Positions 45,001 through 52,741 of a stretch of DNA of 54,087 bases are shown in pieces. The stretch is from Zygnema circumcarinatum (lineage: Eukaryota; Streptophyta; Zygnematophyceae; Zygnematales; Zygnemataceae), in contig CM074815.1 in NCBI GenBank assembly GCA_037447605.1, forward strand, positions 1,232,205 through 1,286,291. Reading direction: 5' to 3'. A program made the translations under genes and the position numbers. The first letter of the stretch is position 1, and every line of letters begins with the position of its first letter. The notes beneath the pieces were generated by a model that did no database searches, was not told the DNA's origin, and saw only the letters and a program-made list of their open reading frames with translations.

Positions 45001-46875
45001 GAGCTCCCGGGGGAACTGCCTGATGAGCTTTCTGACGACCCTGATATGGGCCCTATGGAAGATGATGTACCTTTGGCACCGGCACCATCCGAGGTACTGC
45101 CCACGGCTAGCCGTAGATGGGGTCCACACTCAGAGAAGAAGCAACGACCCGTCCGGGATACCAGAACCCCGGATTGGTATGGTGAGTGGAAGCGCTCCCC
45201 GTGGAAGAAGAAGGGCTCCAAAAGGCGACCTCCAGAAGAAGTTGAGGAGAGAGTTCCGTTGGACTCTGCTGACTTTGCAGGGATGGCCATTTGTCTCATG
45301 GCCCACGCCGAGGAGCCTCAAACATATTCCGCTGCATTGGAGGGCGCGGATGCAGGGAAGTGGAAGGAAGCCATTGATAGTGAGCTAAACAGCCTTAAGG
45401 AGAATGGAACGTGGCGGTTGGAGCCGCTGCCCCCAGGACGAAAAGCTATCGGCTGCAAGTGGGTATTCAAGGTCAAACGGAAGTCAGATGGGAGTGTTGA
45501 CAGATTCAAGGCACGGTTAGTGGCCAAAGGGTTCTCACAGAAGTACGGCATAGACTATTCTGAGACCTTTGCACCCGTGGTCAAGTTTAACTCACTCCGA
45601 GCATTGATCTCTATCGCCGCTGAAGAAGGAATGCACGTCCACCAGTTGGACATCAAGACTGCTTTCCTCTATGGGGACCTCCAAGAAGAAATCTACATGC
45701 AGCAGCCTGAGGGGACTGTTGACAAAGGGAACAGACATCTTGTGTGCAGACTTGTTAAAAGCCTCTATGGGCTCAAACAAGCACCGAGGATCTGGTACCA
45801 GAAGATTCATGACCTGTTGGTAGTGAACGGCTTCACTCGGTTCCATGCTGACCATTCAGTGTACAAGAAGGGGAAGGGAGGTGCCCAGCTGTTTGTAGGC
45901 ATCTACGTTGATGACCTGATCATTGTGAGTGCCTCTTTGCCCAGTATTCAGGGTCTCAAAGACCTTCTACAACAGAATTTTCAGATGTCGGACCTCGGCC
46001 CTGCAGAATACCTCTTAGGCATCCAGCTTAAGAGGGGGAAGGATGGCAGTATGTTCCTCTGCCAGGAGAAGTACGCTAGAGAAGTTTTGGCGAAATTCAA
46101 TATGGAGACGTGCATCCCAAGCTCCACCCCCATGGACGCCAGCGTGAAGCTCAGCTGTGACATGAGCCCTCAGACTGAGGCAGAGACGAGAGAGATGATA
46201 AAGATTCCATACCGATCTGCCATCGGGAGCTTGATGTACCTCATGGTGGGCACACGCCCTGATCTGGCCAAGGCCGTCAGCACTGCAAGTAGGTACATGG
46301 AAAATCCTGGGGTCAAGCATTGGGAGGCTGTCAAGAGGATCTTCAAGTACCTCAAGGGCACATCTCATTTCGGAATTCGGTTTGAGAGGGGGAGCGGCAC
46401 TCCTGTGTATGGCTACACAGATGCTGATTGGGGCGGGGACCTCGATACTTCCAAATCCACTTCGGGCTATGCCTATCTCTATGCACGTGGGGTCATTTCT
46501 TGGAGTTCGAAGTTGCAAGAGACAGTTGCTCTCTCGACCACCGAATCCGAATATGTGGCTGCTTGTCACGCCGCTCGGGAAGCCGTGTGGTTATCGTTAT
46601 TCTTTGAGGAATGTGGGCGGCCCCAACTTCCCTTGCCGATTCTCACCGACAACCAGTCCTCCATTGCGCTTGTTGAGAATCCAGTGTTTCATCGGCGGAG
46701 CAAGCACATCAAGCTCCAATATCATTACACGCGGGAACTGGTGGAGGCGGGTGAGATCACAGTGTCCTTTGTCGAGACAGAAAACATGGCAGCGGACATG
46801 CTTACAAAGGGGGTCAGCGGGCCCATCATGTGGAGGAATGGTCTTCTACTGGGGTTGGGTCCGTTTCGAGCCTAG
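41980..46875 (+). CDS. Copia gag-pol polyprotein
   Basis: One frame of 1,631 residues. Gag starts with HIQIFRGGTSTEYKEWRWEM and ends with two zinc knuckles, CTYCKRKGHIEAEC and CYKCDQPGHIARNC; two rather than one is less usual for plant copia. The protease has WLIDSGAS (catalytic Asp about residue 357). A 4 x 25-residue repeat follows, then the GAG-pre-integrase HRRLGHLS with CPDCAVGK. The integrase core has HSDLCGP, RTDNGGEY and SPQSNGAAERVNRT, keeping the D,D,E residues. The reverse transcriptase has AFLYGDLQEEIYM and YVDDLIIV (about residue 1309). RNase H has ADWGGD and TESEYVA. No stop or frameshift is seen. The only Met codons upstream of the gag core lie in the 5' LTR, so translation must begin there and pass through the primer-binding site, encoded as SGIRAF. 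Confidence 0.95.
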   Translation: MSEMSETGDSGGGDTAGGKSMDGVTTSGIRAFGSEDSGKTHIQIFRGGTSTEYKEWRWEMTALLETRKLLPYVDGTIKPLDKKTAPAADFEAWTEKDAKCRHFFAASIKGKPAHMLMHLKSAREMWEKLEATYDLVDITGRSNLYDELATIKMTSDETTLDYLMRFGNLMQKFTMLDKVLDEDHQINAFFRGLPKRFDVTVNGLRTHHSFSTLTLAHAMARIREEDTFQNASRPGADGVMAMRQQSLREQRDRGGPDNFCTYCKRKGHIEAECRTKKAAQGSGQPDSAEGKGKGKTVICYKCDQPGHIARNCTGIAGTEVAEPAQVESSLMARAAKRIDYVNQVYLNDKNHLPWLIDSGASKHMCSDTSLFAEMQPLAEARCVFSATGDQVDVTHGGTVHFAPVGEGTPFQLRLGNVLHTPTLQNNFFSVSQVCGKGYEGIFRENSCKILHRKTRKILCRGTQRDGLYYLDWQPSIQEKVAAARASDGADGRGGVARAQGVRDGRDPARASDGADGRGGVARAQGARDGRDPARASDGADGRGGVARAQGARDGRDPARASDGADGRGGVARAQGASDGRDPVRALGPSDGPCSVARRADPDCSDVTQRHAPMAPEGTGDPPQRRTGSSCNGGIESAHQVSDSAQLWHRRLGHLSYSGLATLATQSLVRGLPFTKLSKVETVCPDCAVGKSHRHPFRNHGVDSFRASQRLELVHSDLCGPITPMTPGGARYFITFLDDFSRKIWVVLLAHKSDAFEAFQDWQLQAERQSGEKLQRIRTDNGGEYKSIQFSDYLKSLGIRHEFTAPYSPQSNGAAERVNRTLGDMARSMLSESPFSLTFWGEAILTAAYLRNRCPSNALKDEGRVPEEMWSGSKPTVQHLKVWGSQCWTTIPKVQQTTKFSPRGEFGYFLGYNDDSLTYRVWNPSTNKVMTTRDLLVEETITEADQARMRHLPLPDIEFLPVRDTLADEAFPPPPPSPLDEEFAEQSSMAEQPLWSQPLSNEQQHSSSELPGELPDELSDDPDMGPMEDDVPLAPAPSEVLPTASRRWGPHSEKKQRPVRDTRTPDWYGEWKRSPWKKKGSKRRPPEEVEERVPLDSADFAGMAICLMAHAEEPQTYSAALEGADAGKWKEAIDSELNSLKENGTWRLEPLPPGRKAIGCKWVFKVKRKSDGSVDRFKARLVAKGFSQKYGIDYSETFAPVVKFNSLRALISIAAEEGMHVHQLDIKTAFLYGDLQEEIYMQQPEGTVDKGNRHLVCRLVKSLYGLKQAPRIWYQKIHDLLVVNGFTRFHADHSVYKKGKGGAQLFVGIYVDDLIIVSASLPSIQGLKDLLQQNFQMSDLGPAEYLLGIQLKRGKDGSMFLCQEKYAREVLAKFNMETCIPSSTPMDASVKLSCDMSPQTEAETREMIKIPYRSAIGSLMYLMVGTRPDLAKAVSTASRYMENPGVKHWEAVKRIFKYLKGTSHFGIRFERGSGTPVYGYTDADWGGDLDTSKSTSGYAYLYARGVISWSSKLQETVALSTTESEYVAACHAAREAVWLSLFFEECGRPQLPLPILTDNQSSIALVENPVFHRRSKHIKLQYHYTRELVEAGEITVSFVETENMAADMLTKGVSGPIMWRNGLLLGLGPFRA
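42060..42071 (+). promoter_or_regulatory. Primer-binding site for initiator tRNA-Met
   Basis: TGGTATCAGAGC, two bases after the 5' LTR, is complementary to the 3' end of plant initiator tRNA-Met and is the standard copia primer site. Confidence 0.93.
43429..43728 (+). repeat. Four tandem 75-bp repeats inside copia pol
   Basis: Units begin at 43429, 43504, 43579 and 43654 and encode RASDGADGRGGVARAQG plus (A/V)RDGRDPA. The repeat is GC-rich compared with the rest of the element and lies between protease and integrase. All copies are in frame. Confidence 0.95.
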
Positions 46876-46880
46876 GCCCC

Positions 46881-46891
46881 AAGAGGGGGAA
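46881..46891 (+). promoter_or_regulatory. Polypurine tract of copia element
   Basis: AAGAGGGGGAA directly precedes the 3' LTR and begins five bases after the gag-pol stop codon. It primes plus-strand DNA synthesis. Confidence 0.9.
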
Positions 46892-47385
46892 TGTTGTACA
46901 GCACTAGAGACTGACAACGTTTTGGGACATAGACTCTCTAGGGAGGTTAGATGCGCCTTGCAAGTGTTAGAGGCGCATGTGTACGAACGTCCGAAGACAC
47001 CGACCGCGCGTATGGCACGCACCGCACCACTTTTACCTGGTGTACGTAGTGTACGACAGCATAGATGTACAGGAGTGGCGCGCACGCCACGCATAGGAAG
47101 TCAGCCTCTCAAATCCCTCTCTGTCTCACTTACCCTTCAGAGCTTTGCCAGATGTTGGCTTGCAGCCAGGAGGTGCTTATGGGATATGTGTGGGTTAGTG
47201 CAAGGAGGGACAAGTAGTGTGGCACTGCTTTACATACCTTGTACTCATTCATTGAAAACAAGAGTTTTGGGCCGGCGGGGCTTTTCTCAATCTGTTGAGC
47301 TTGTCTTATGTCTGAAATGTCTGAGACAGGAGATTCAGGAGGAGGAGACACGGCTGGTGGTAAATCCATGGAAGGAGTTACAACA
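46892..47385 (+). repeat. 3' LTR of copia element
   Basis: 494 bp, TGTTGTACAGC to TTACAACA, followed by the target duplication GATTT. It is 24 bp shorter than the 5' LTR, with differences concentrated in the central part. Confidence 0.92.
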
Positions 47386-47390
47386 GATTT
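47386..47390 (+). repeat. Target-site duplication GATTT, right
   Basis: Second copy of the 5-bp duplication flanking the copia element. Confidence 0.9.
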
Positions 47391-48223
47391 TACCCCTTCT
47401 TGTTTTTTTCAAAGAAAAAAATATCGGCCTGCCCGAATCCACTCGGAGCAGAAGATCCGTCCGCCACGACATCGTTCGCGGGTGGCCGTCCTTCACACGT
47501 GCAGACACTATACACCGTCGATTCTAGAGCAGATCACACCACGGCAGATCACCGTTCGATGGGCTCGGTTCCAGCGAATGGCACACGCCCACGTGTCCCA
47601 CCCGAGCAGGCTCGAGGTCCGTACACATCTCGTACGGTCGCAGCTTCGAGGAAAGTCTAAATTCCTTACATTGCGAGCTTGAACCAATCATCATCTGCCG
47701 CGTGCTCTTTTTAAACGTGGCAAACTGTGATTGGTACAGGCACAACTTTAATTATTACGTTTTTTGACTTTCCTCGAAGCTGCGGGCGTACGCCTTTTGT
47801 ACGGTCCTTGGAGCCGGCTTGGGTGGGACACGAGGGACAGAGCCCGGCTGCTGATCGAACGGTGATCTGCCTTGGTACGATCTGCGTAAATATCGACGGC
47901 GGAAAAGTATTGCACGTGTAAAGGACGGCCACCCGCGAACGATCTCGTGGCGGACGGATCTTCCGCTCCGAGCGGATTCGAGCAGGCAGATTTTTTTTTC
48001 TCTGAAAATAAATGATAAGGAGTAAAATCTGCCCGACAGAAAAAGGTCTCACGGCGCTCGGCCGCTCAGGACTAGTAGCGTGTGTCGATTCCAAAAAGAT
48101 GTGAAAAAAAAGGTGAAAAAAAAAAAGGTGTGAAAGGTGTGCTCCTTTTTTGTCTATTTTAAAATCTGCCCAGCGAAAAGAGGTCTGTGTGTAGACAAAA
48201 AAGGTGTGAGAATAGAATTTTCC

Positions 48224-49021
48224 TTTTTTTTTTAGAGAAGCTCGGGTTGCGCCAATCAGAGTTGAGCTTGCCATTGCTGGCGTTGACTTTGACTTATACC
48301 CGTGCCACATGTACCTAATCCAGTACAATAGAACGGTGTCAGGTCACGGCTACAGTACAGTACAGTACTGTAGACCAAGTTTACCGTACAGTACAGTACG
48401 GTAGGGCAGGTTGAAGAACGCTACTGTACAGCTCCCACAAATTTGGAGATCGTAGACATTGTATGCATTGTTCAGCCATGGGATGCTCATGCTTATGTTA
48501 TGCATATGCTTATGATGAAGGTGTTGCTGATGGTGCTGCCATCCCAAAAGAAGGCACTTCTGCGCACCCTAAGTCTAACAGCGATCACCATCGTGAGACC
48601 AATGCCACACCATTTCCTAACAGCGACTTTGTTCCTAGGGCCGTTGAGATTTCCGGCCGGCCTTTATCTCGTTCATGAGGAAATGGATTTGGCATAGATA
48701 AGTTCAGAAGTCATTTGCGACCGGTTCACAATACATGTTCGGTCCACGTATTGCCCTTGTCCATGTACATTTGATGGCATCGCCATGCGCGAGATCAATG
48801 CCACATCCTTTTCCGTTGCCCACTATCTGTACTGACTCGCCATCTTGAGATCAATGCCGGTTCGCCTTTTCCCAAAAAGTAATTATTTGCAGCCAAGCCA
48901 GGCATTCTTTCTCCTGAGGCCCTAATTTTCTGTTTGCTCTTTTTAGGTCTGGCAGGAGCTTCGGGCTGCCAGCGCCAGAGCCAGCGCCTGGGCGAGGGCC
49001 ACGGCTGGGGCAGGAGGCGAG
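48224..49021. other. Spacer between foldback element and CDC26
   Basis: A dense palindromic GTAC run (TACAGTACAGTACAGTACTG and relatives) lies at 48,350-48,430. From about 48,590 to 48,880 the phrase GAGAYCAATGCC recurs three times, suggesting a decayed tandem repeat. The CDC26 promoter should lie in the last 150 bases. No gene is supported. Confidence 0.55.
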
Positions 49022-49219
49022 ATGCTGCGCAGGAAGCCTTCTCGCTTGGAGCTCCGTCCGGAAGACAGAGACGACTATCTGGAGGCGCGCCACGTGGCAG
49101 CCATGGCTACGCCTCCCACCGGGCCTTCCTCTCTTCACCCTCCTGCCTCTGCAACGGACGAGCTTCTCAAGGACAGAAGCAAGCTCTCTGCAACACAGCG
49201 TATTGCCACGACTAAGTGA
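49022..49219 (+). CDS. CDC26: CDC26, small subunit of the anaphase-promoting complex
   Basis: A single 65-residue frame starts MLRRKPSRLELRPEDRDDYL. The MLRRKPxRLELK-type N-terminus is the hallmark of CDC26/APC12, which inserts into the TPR groove of APC6/CDC16 and stabilises the APC/C ubiquitin ligase. The rest is low-complexity Ser/Pro/Ala, as in other CDC26 proteins, and is not conserved. There is no intron in the coding part. The upstream 60 bases keep the frame open but lack another Met, so 49022 is the natural start. It lies on the same strand as, and 526 bases ahead of, the CCHC/KH gene. Confidence 0.82.
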   Translation: MLRRKPSRLELRPEDRDDYLEARHVAAMATPPTGPSSLHPPASATDELLKDRSKLSATQRIATTK

Positions 49220-49745
49220 TCCTATGTAGACTTTTTTAGGTCGGGATAGCTGGGAGCAGCTCGTATTTCTTAACCGTGTAGTCGGACATCCTGGATCATA
49301 GTCGTGTACGTGATTGAGATAATTCGGCCGCAACATTTGTTCTCCTGCTAATTCCCCAATTTGAAGAGCCTTCTTGATTTTTCAAGACGTGCTTGTAACG
49401 ACCCTCTGGATTTAAACGAACGGTACTATCTGCGAGGACGCTGAACGATAGGAACCCTTTTTCGTCTTGCCTGCCCCATGGCCTATTTGCAGCTGTGAAA
49501 AAATCCTACATTGCGCAGCGGAAGGTTCTCTTGCGGCTCTAAATAAGTGGGCTATCCTGTTCGGTCTGTCGCTTAAAAAAAGCACAGCTTTAGTTCGCAA
49601 GCTGTATTACGAGACCGACGGGATTCTGTTGAAGCGCTTTGTGAAGATAAATTTGTCAGCGTTATATCGGTCCTCTTCTCTCGCTCTACTTGGAGCAACT
49701 GCGGCTGCATTCTGAAGCTTCGAAACAGTATTGACTGTGCTGGTC
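49220..49745. other. Spacer between CDC26 and the CCHC/KH gene
   Basis: About 525 bases with the CDC26 3' UTR and the next promoter. No gene is supported; an open frame of 82 codons at 49467-49715 has no recognisable domain. Confidence 0.5.
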
Positions 49746-52741
49746 ATGGCTACCAAGGAAGATGTGGAGGATGATGATGACGATTTCTTCGCGGAGGTCT
49801 ATGGGCGAGAATATTCTGGCCCCGCTGCAGGCCGTGATAGCACCCGTATGGCATCTCAGAATCAGGAGAGTACTATATCCAGGGTTCGAGAAAACTCAGA
49901 GGAACGGGAAACTCCTCGTGATCCCAATGAGCTGCCCACGGACTTCACAACTCGTGAGGCGAAATTGTGGGATGCCAAGGCGAAGGCCATGGAGCGAAAT
50001 TGGAAGCGGCGAAGAGAGGAGGAGCTTACTTGTCGCATTTGCGGAGAGATGGGACACTTTGCACAGGTGAAGCACTACACTTTACTCCTCTTCGTCTCTA
50101 AGGTAGAGGCATGCATAACAGTTGTTTCATTCCTTGCACCACATTGTAGGGATGATGCACACAATTGGTTAGAGCATTGACAACAGATCTTTCTCGTAAC
50201 GGGGAAATTGCTCTTTCGGGATTAGATTCTTAGGATCCTTAGATTGGATAAAGTCTTTGTTCATGAATAGGCAGCTGTTGCTAACTCCATTTTCTCGTCA
50301 TTCTGCTACTTCTCCCTTCCTAAGTCAAATAAAGATTCAGGTGTATTGTGCCTTGAATTGTAGTCGTGGTCAAGAGGCCAGGTGACAGCTGTCGTTTGGA
50401 ATGCTTCTTGGTCATTCATGCCCGTTGCTCTTATTTGTGAAACTGACCCAGTTGTACCAGCAGCTGCACCGATGTATGGAACAAGTCACAGAACAGTTAG
50501 TTGCTGGGAACCAAAAGCGTTTCGGTTCCGAATGGCAATTGGCAGAACATTCTCAAAGATTAGAATCCTATTTTCATCAAGGCCTAGTTCTTGAATCCCC
50601 CAATCCGGACAAAATTGCCTAGAGAAATATAGGCTGTGCTTTCCTTATCCTGTAGGCTTCCTGTATCACTCTCCTGACTCGTGCCTCCCGCATGGGTTCA
50701 GGGTTGCCCTACCACTCTGGGTGGAGGTGCACGGCCGGGCGAGCATGTGCAGAGGATGGCCATCAAGGATCGACGCATGAAGCCGCGCTTAATAGGGACA
50801 GGTGGTTCTGTTATTCAAGGTATAGAAAAAAGCTCAGGATGCCGCATTAAGTTGGAGGACAATCTGGTGGCTGGAGATGGGTCATTTACAGTGCACATAA
50901 CTGGCTCCAATGAGGAGAAAGTGAAGAAGGCACAGGATGCAGTGAATTCCATATTAAAGCAAGTCGAAGAAGAGTGGCAGAAGCAGGCGCAGCGCAAAGT
51001 GGCTGGAGGAGTTGGCGGAAAAGTACAAGTAGAGCACAGGGTTGTGCCCGTAAGCCCTTCTCCAGGCAGGCCGGGACAACCACGCCCAGCTTCAGAGGTT
51101 GTAAGAGGAGACGCCTACCATTCTCCCAGCCCTCTCCTTCCAGTGGGGCCAAGGCCTCTAGCAGCAGTTCCACGGAGCGGTGCAGCTTACTTGAAACCCG
51201 ATTCCCATATGACAGAGCAAATCGCAGCCCATCTCGAACTACGTCGTAAATGGGAATCTGCAGGAGCTGCCACGAGGGTCGGGTTTGCCGCTCCTCCGTA
51301 TTCGTCAGCTGCTCCTCCCGCTCCCTACGATGAAAGTGAGCCTGCTTTGACCACTCACGCAGCAGCCAAAATGGACCATTGTATGATTGCTCCTCTTGAG
51401 TTTTCTTTTGTGTCAATTCCTAACCCAGAATAGTGCTCTTGCTGCAGCTTCAGTCAGAGCTTCAGGAGCCTACGATGCCCCTCTCGCTGCGAGGGAGACC
51501 CCACAGGCCAATAGCCTCTACTATTCCCAAGAGGTGCAGGGAGGGGAGTCCAACGCTTATGGTGAAGCTGCAACTAGTAGTGCTCATGGGGATTCTGCTG
51601 TTCTTCGGTCCAGCTCCCAGGCAGGAGCAAGTGCAGGGGAGGAGGATATGGAAGTCGGTTATGATGACAGTGGGAGTGTTAGCAATGCCGTTGGAGCAGA
51701 GTCTTTGGAGGATCTTGAGCAGCAGTTTCTTGAGCAGACAATGGCACTGACACGAGCTCAGACTGCTGAGGAGAATGCAGAGCATGCAAGGCACAAGCAG
51801 GTGGGGATAGCCGGGAATTTCATTTGCTTGGCAGTCTCAAAGCTGTATTGGGGATAGTGCCAAAGCAGGAGCAAATGGGGTTCGGAACAGCCACCGTAAG
51901 GCGCACCTAGTGATGTGAGACGAAGTTGAATACTGTCTGACTAACATCTGTTCGGTTGGAGATGCAGCGAATGGTGGAGATTGGCGAAGTATACCAGAAA
52001 AGAATGGCCACTTTACGCGCAGAGCAGACAGACCGGCGGCAAGCCTTCCTGCAGAGGCACTCCAAAGGTGGGCAGGGGCAGCAGGCCGCCTTCTCTCCCT
52101 ACCACTACTCCCCACATAGCGGCTCCGTGCCCCCTTCAGGGCCTCCCTCTGGTCACCAGCAGCAGGCTGCCGATGCAGTCGCTCCTTTGTATGGAGCCAG
52201 TTCCATGCCTCCGCTATATGCAAGCCGAGCTGGGGAAAGCACTGCAAGGTCGCCGATAGGTGGGAGCAGCGGAGCAGCCGCTGAGAGAGCCACATATTCA
52301 GGGCATCGGCAGGGCGATGGGGCGGGGTTTTCTGCCTATTCAGGTATTGAGAATGGCACGTATTCATCGTCGCACAGCAACCCGGAAGCTGGAGGGTTAA
52401 GTATGCCTCAGACTCTCCAGCATCACACCGGGGCCTCATATGAGCCTGCCCTTGACAGAGGACACCTACCTCCTTCAAAAGCACCACTGCAGGCACAGAC
52501 CTACGGCGAGACCAAGTTGAGCTATACTGCAGCTGTGGGAACCACCTTTACTCAGACTGAAAAGGCATACAAGCAGGGAGAACCTGATACCGGATATGAA
52601 ATTAATGCTCAGGAGGTCTACAGCCAAGCAGAGCCATACACTACGGCTTCAGCTGCTTATGCTCTCCAACCACCAATTTTTAATTCTGCAGTGGGGTCAA
52701 GTGATAAAGATGGCTTCTCTAATTACAGACTGCAAGGGTAG
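49746..52741 (+). CDS. CCHC zinc-knuckle and KH-domain RNA-binding protein
   Basis: Four exons, 49746-50066, 50702-51335, 51448-51800 and 51968-52741, join in phase to 693 residues. An acidic start (EDDDDDFFAEVYG) leads to a basic helix (KAMERNWKRRREEE) and a CCHC knuckle, C96-x2-C99-x4-H104-x4-C109, which is split by intron 1. The KH domain follows at about residues 120-185, with a GTGG loop in RLIGTGGSVIQGIEKSSGC. The C-terminal part has a coiled-coil segment (LEQQFLEQTMALTRAQTAEE, then MVEIGEVYQKRMATLRAEQT) and a long Ser/Gly/Tyr/Gln-rich tail. Plant proteins with the same order (CCHC, degenerate KH, coiled coil) exist, but I know no function for them; RNA binding in the nucleus is an inference. 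Intron 1 contains an unexplained exon-like frame at about 50452-50622. Confidence 0.85.

Larger units (their letters stand above)
41540..47385 (+). mobile_element. Ty1/copia LTR retrotransposon, apparently intact
   Basis: 5,846 bp in all: 5' LTR, primer-binding site, one uninterrupted gag-pol frame, polypurine tract, 3' LTR, with a 5-bp target duplication. Domain order is gag, protease, integrase, reverse transcriptase, RNase H, which defines copia rather than gypsy. It sits inside one arm of a foldback element. Confidence 0.95.
41365..48223. mobile_element. Foldback element with long inverted arms, split by copia
   Basis: With the copia insert removed, a left arm of about 443 bases (41365-41539 plus 47386-47658) pairs with a right arm of about 458 bases (47766-48223) around a 107-base AT-rich loop. 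Shared outer blocks include GGAAAATTCTATTCTCACACC in the left arm and its reverse complement ending at 48223. Further in come CCTCTTTTCGC, GCAGATTTTA, GATCCGTCCGCCACGA and TCGAAGCTGCG types. The arms have small indels but pair almost to the loop. No transposase is present, so it would be non-autonomous. No clear target-site duplication was found outside, because both ends abut T runs. Confidence 0.82.

Noticed and set aside
47711-48328. 205-codon minus-strand frame over the right foldback arm
   Set aside because: It crosses the arm, the loop edge and poly-A/T tracts and has no transposase motif; open by chance.
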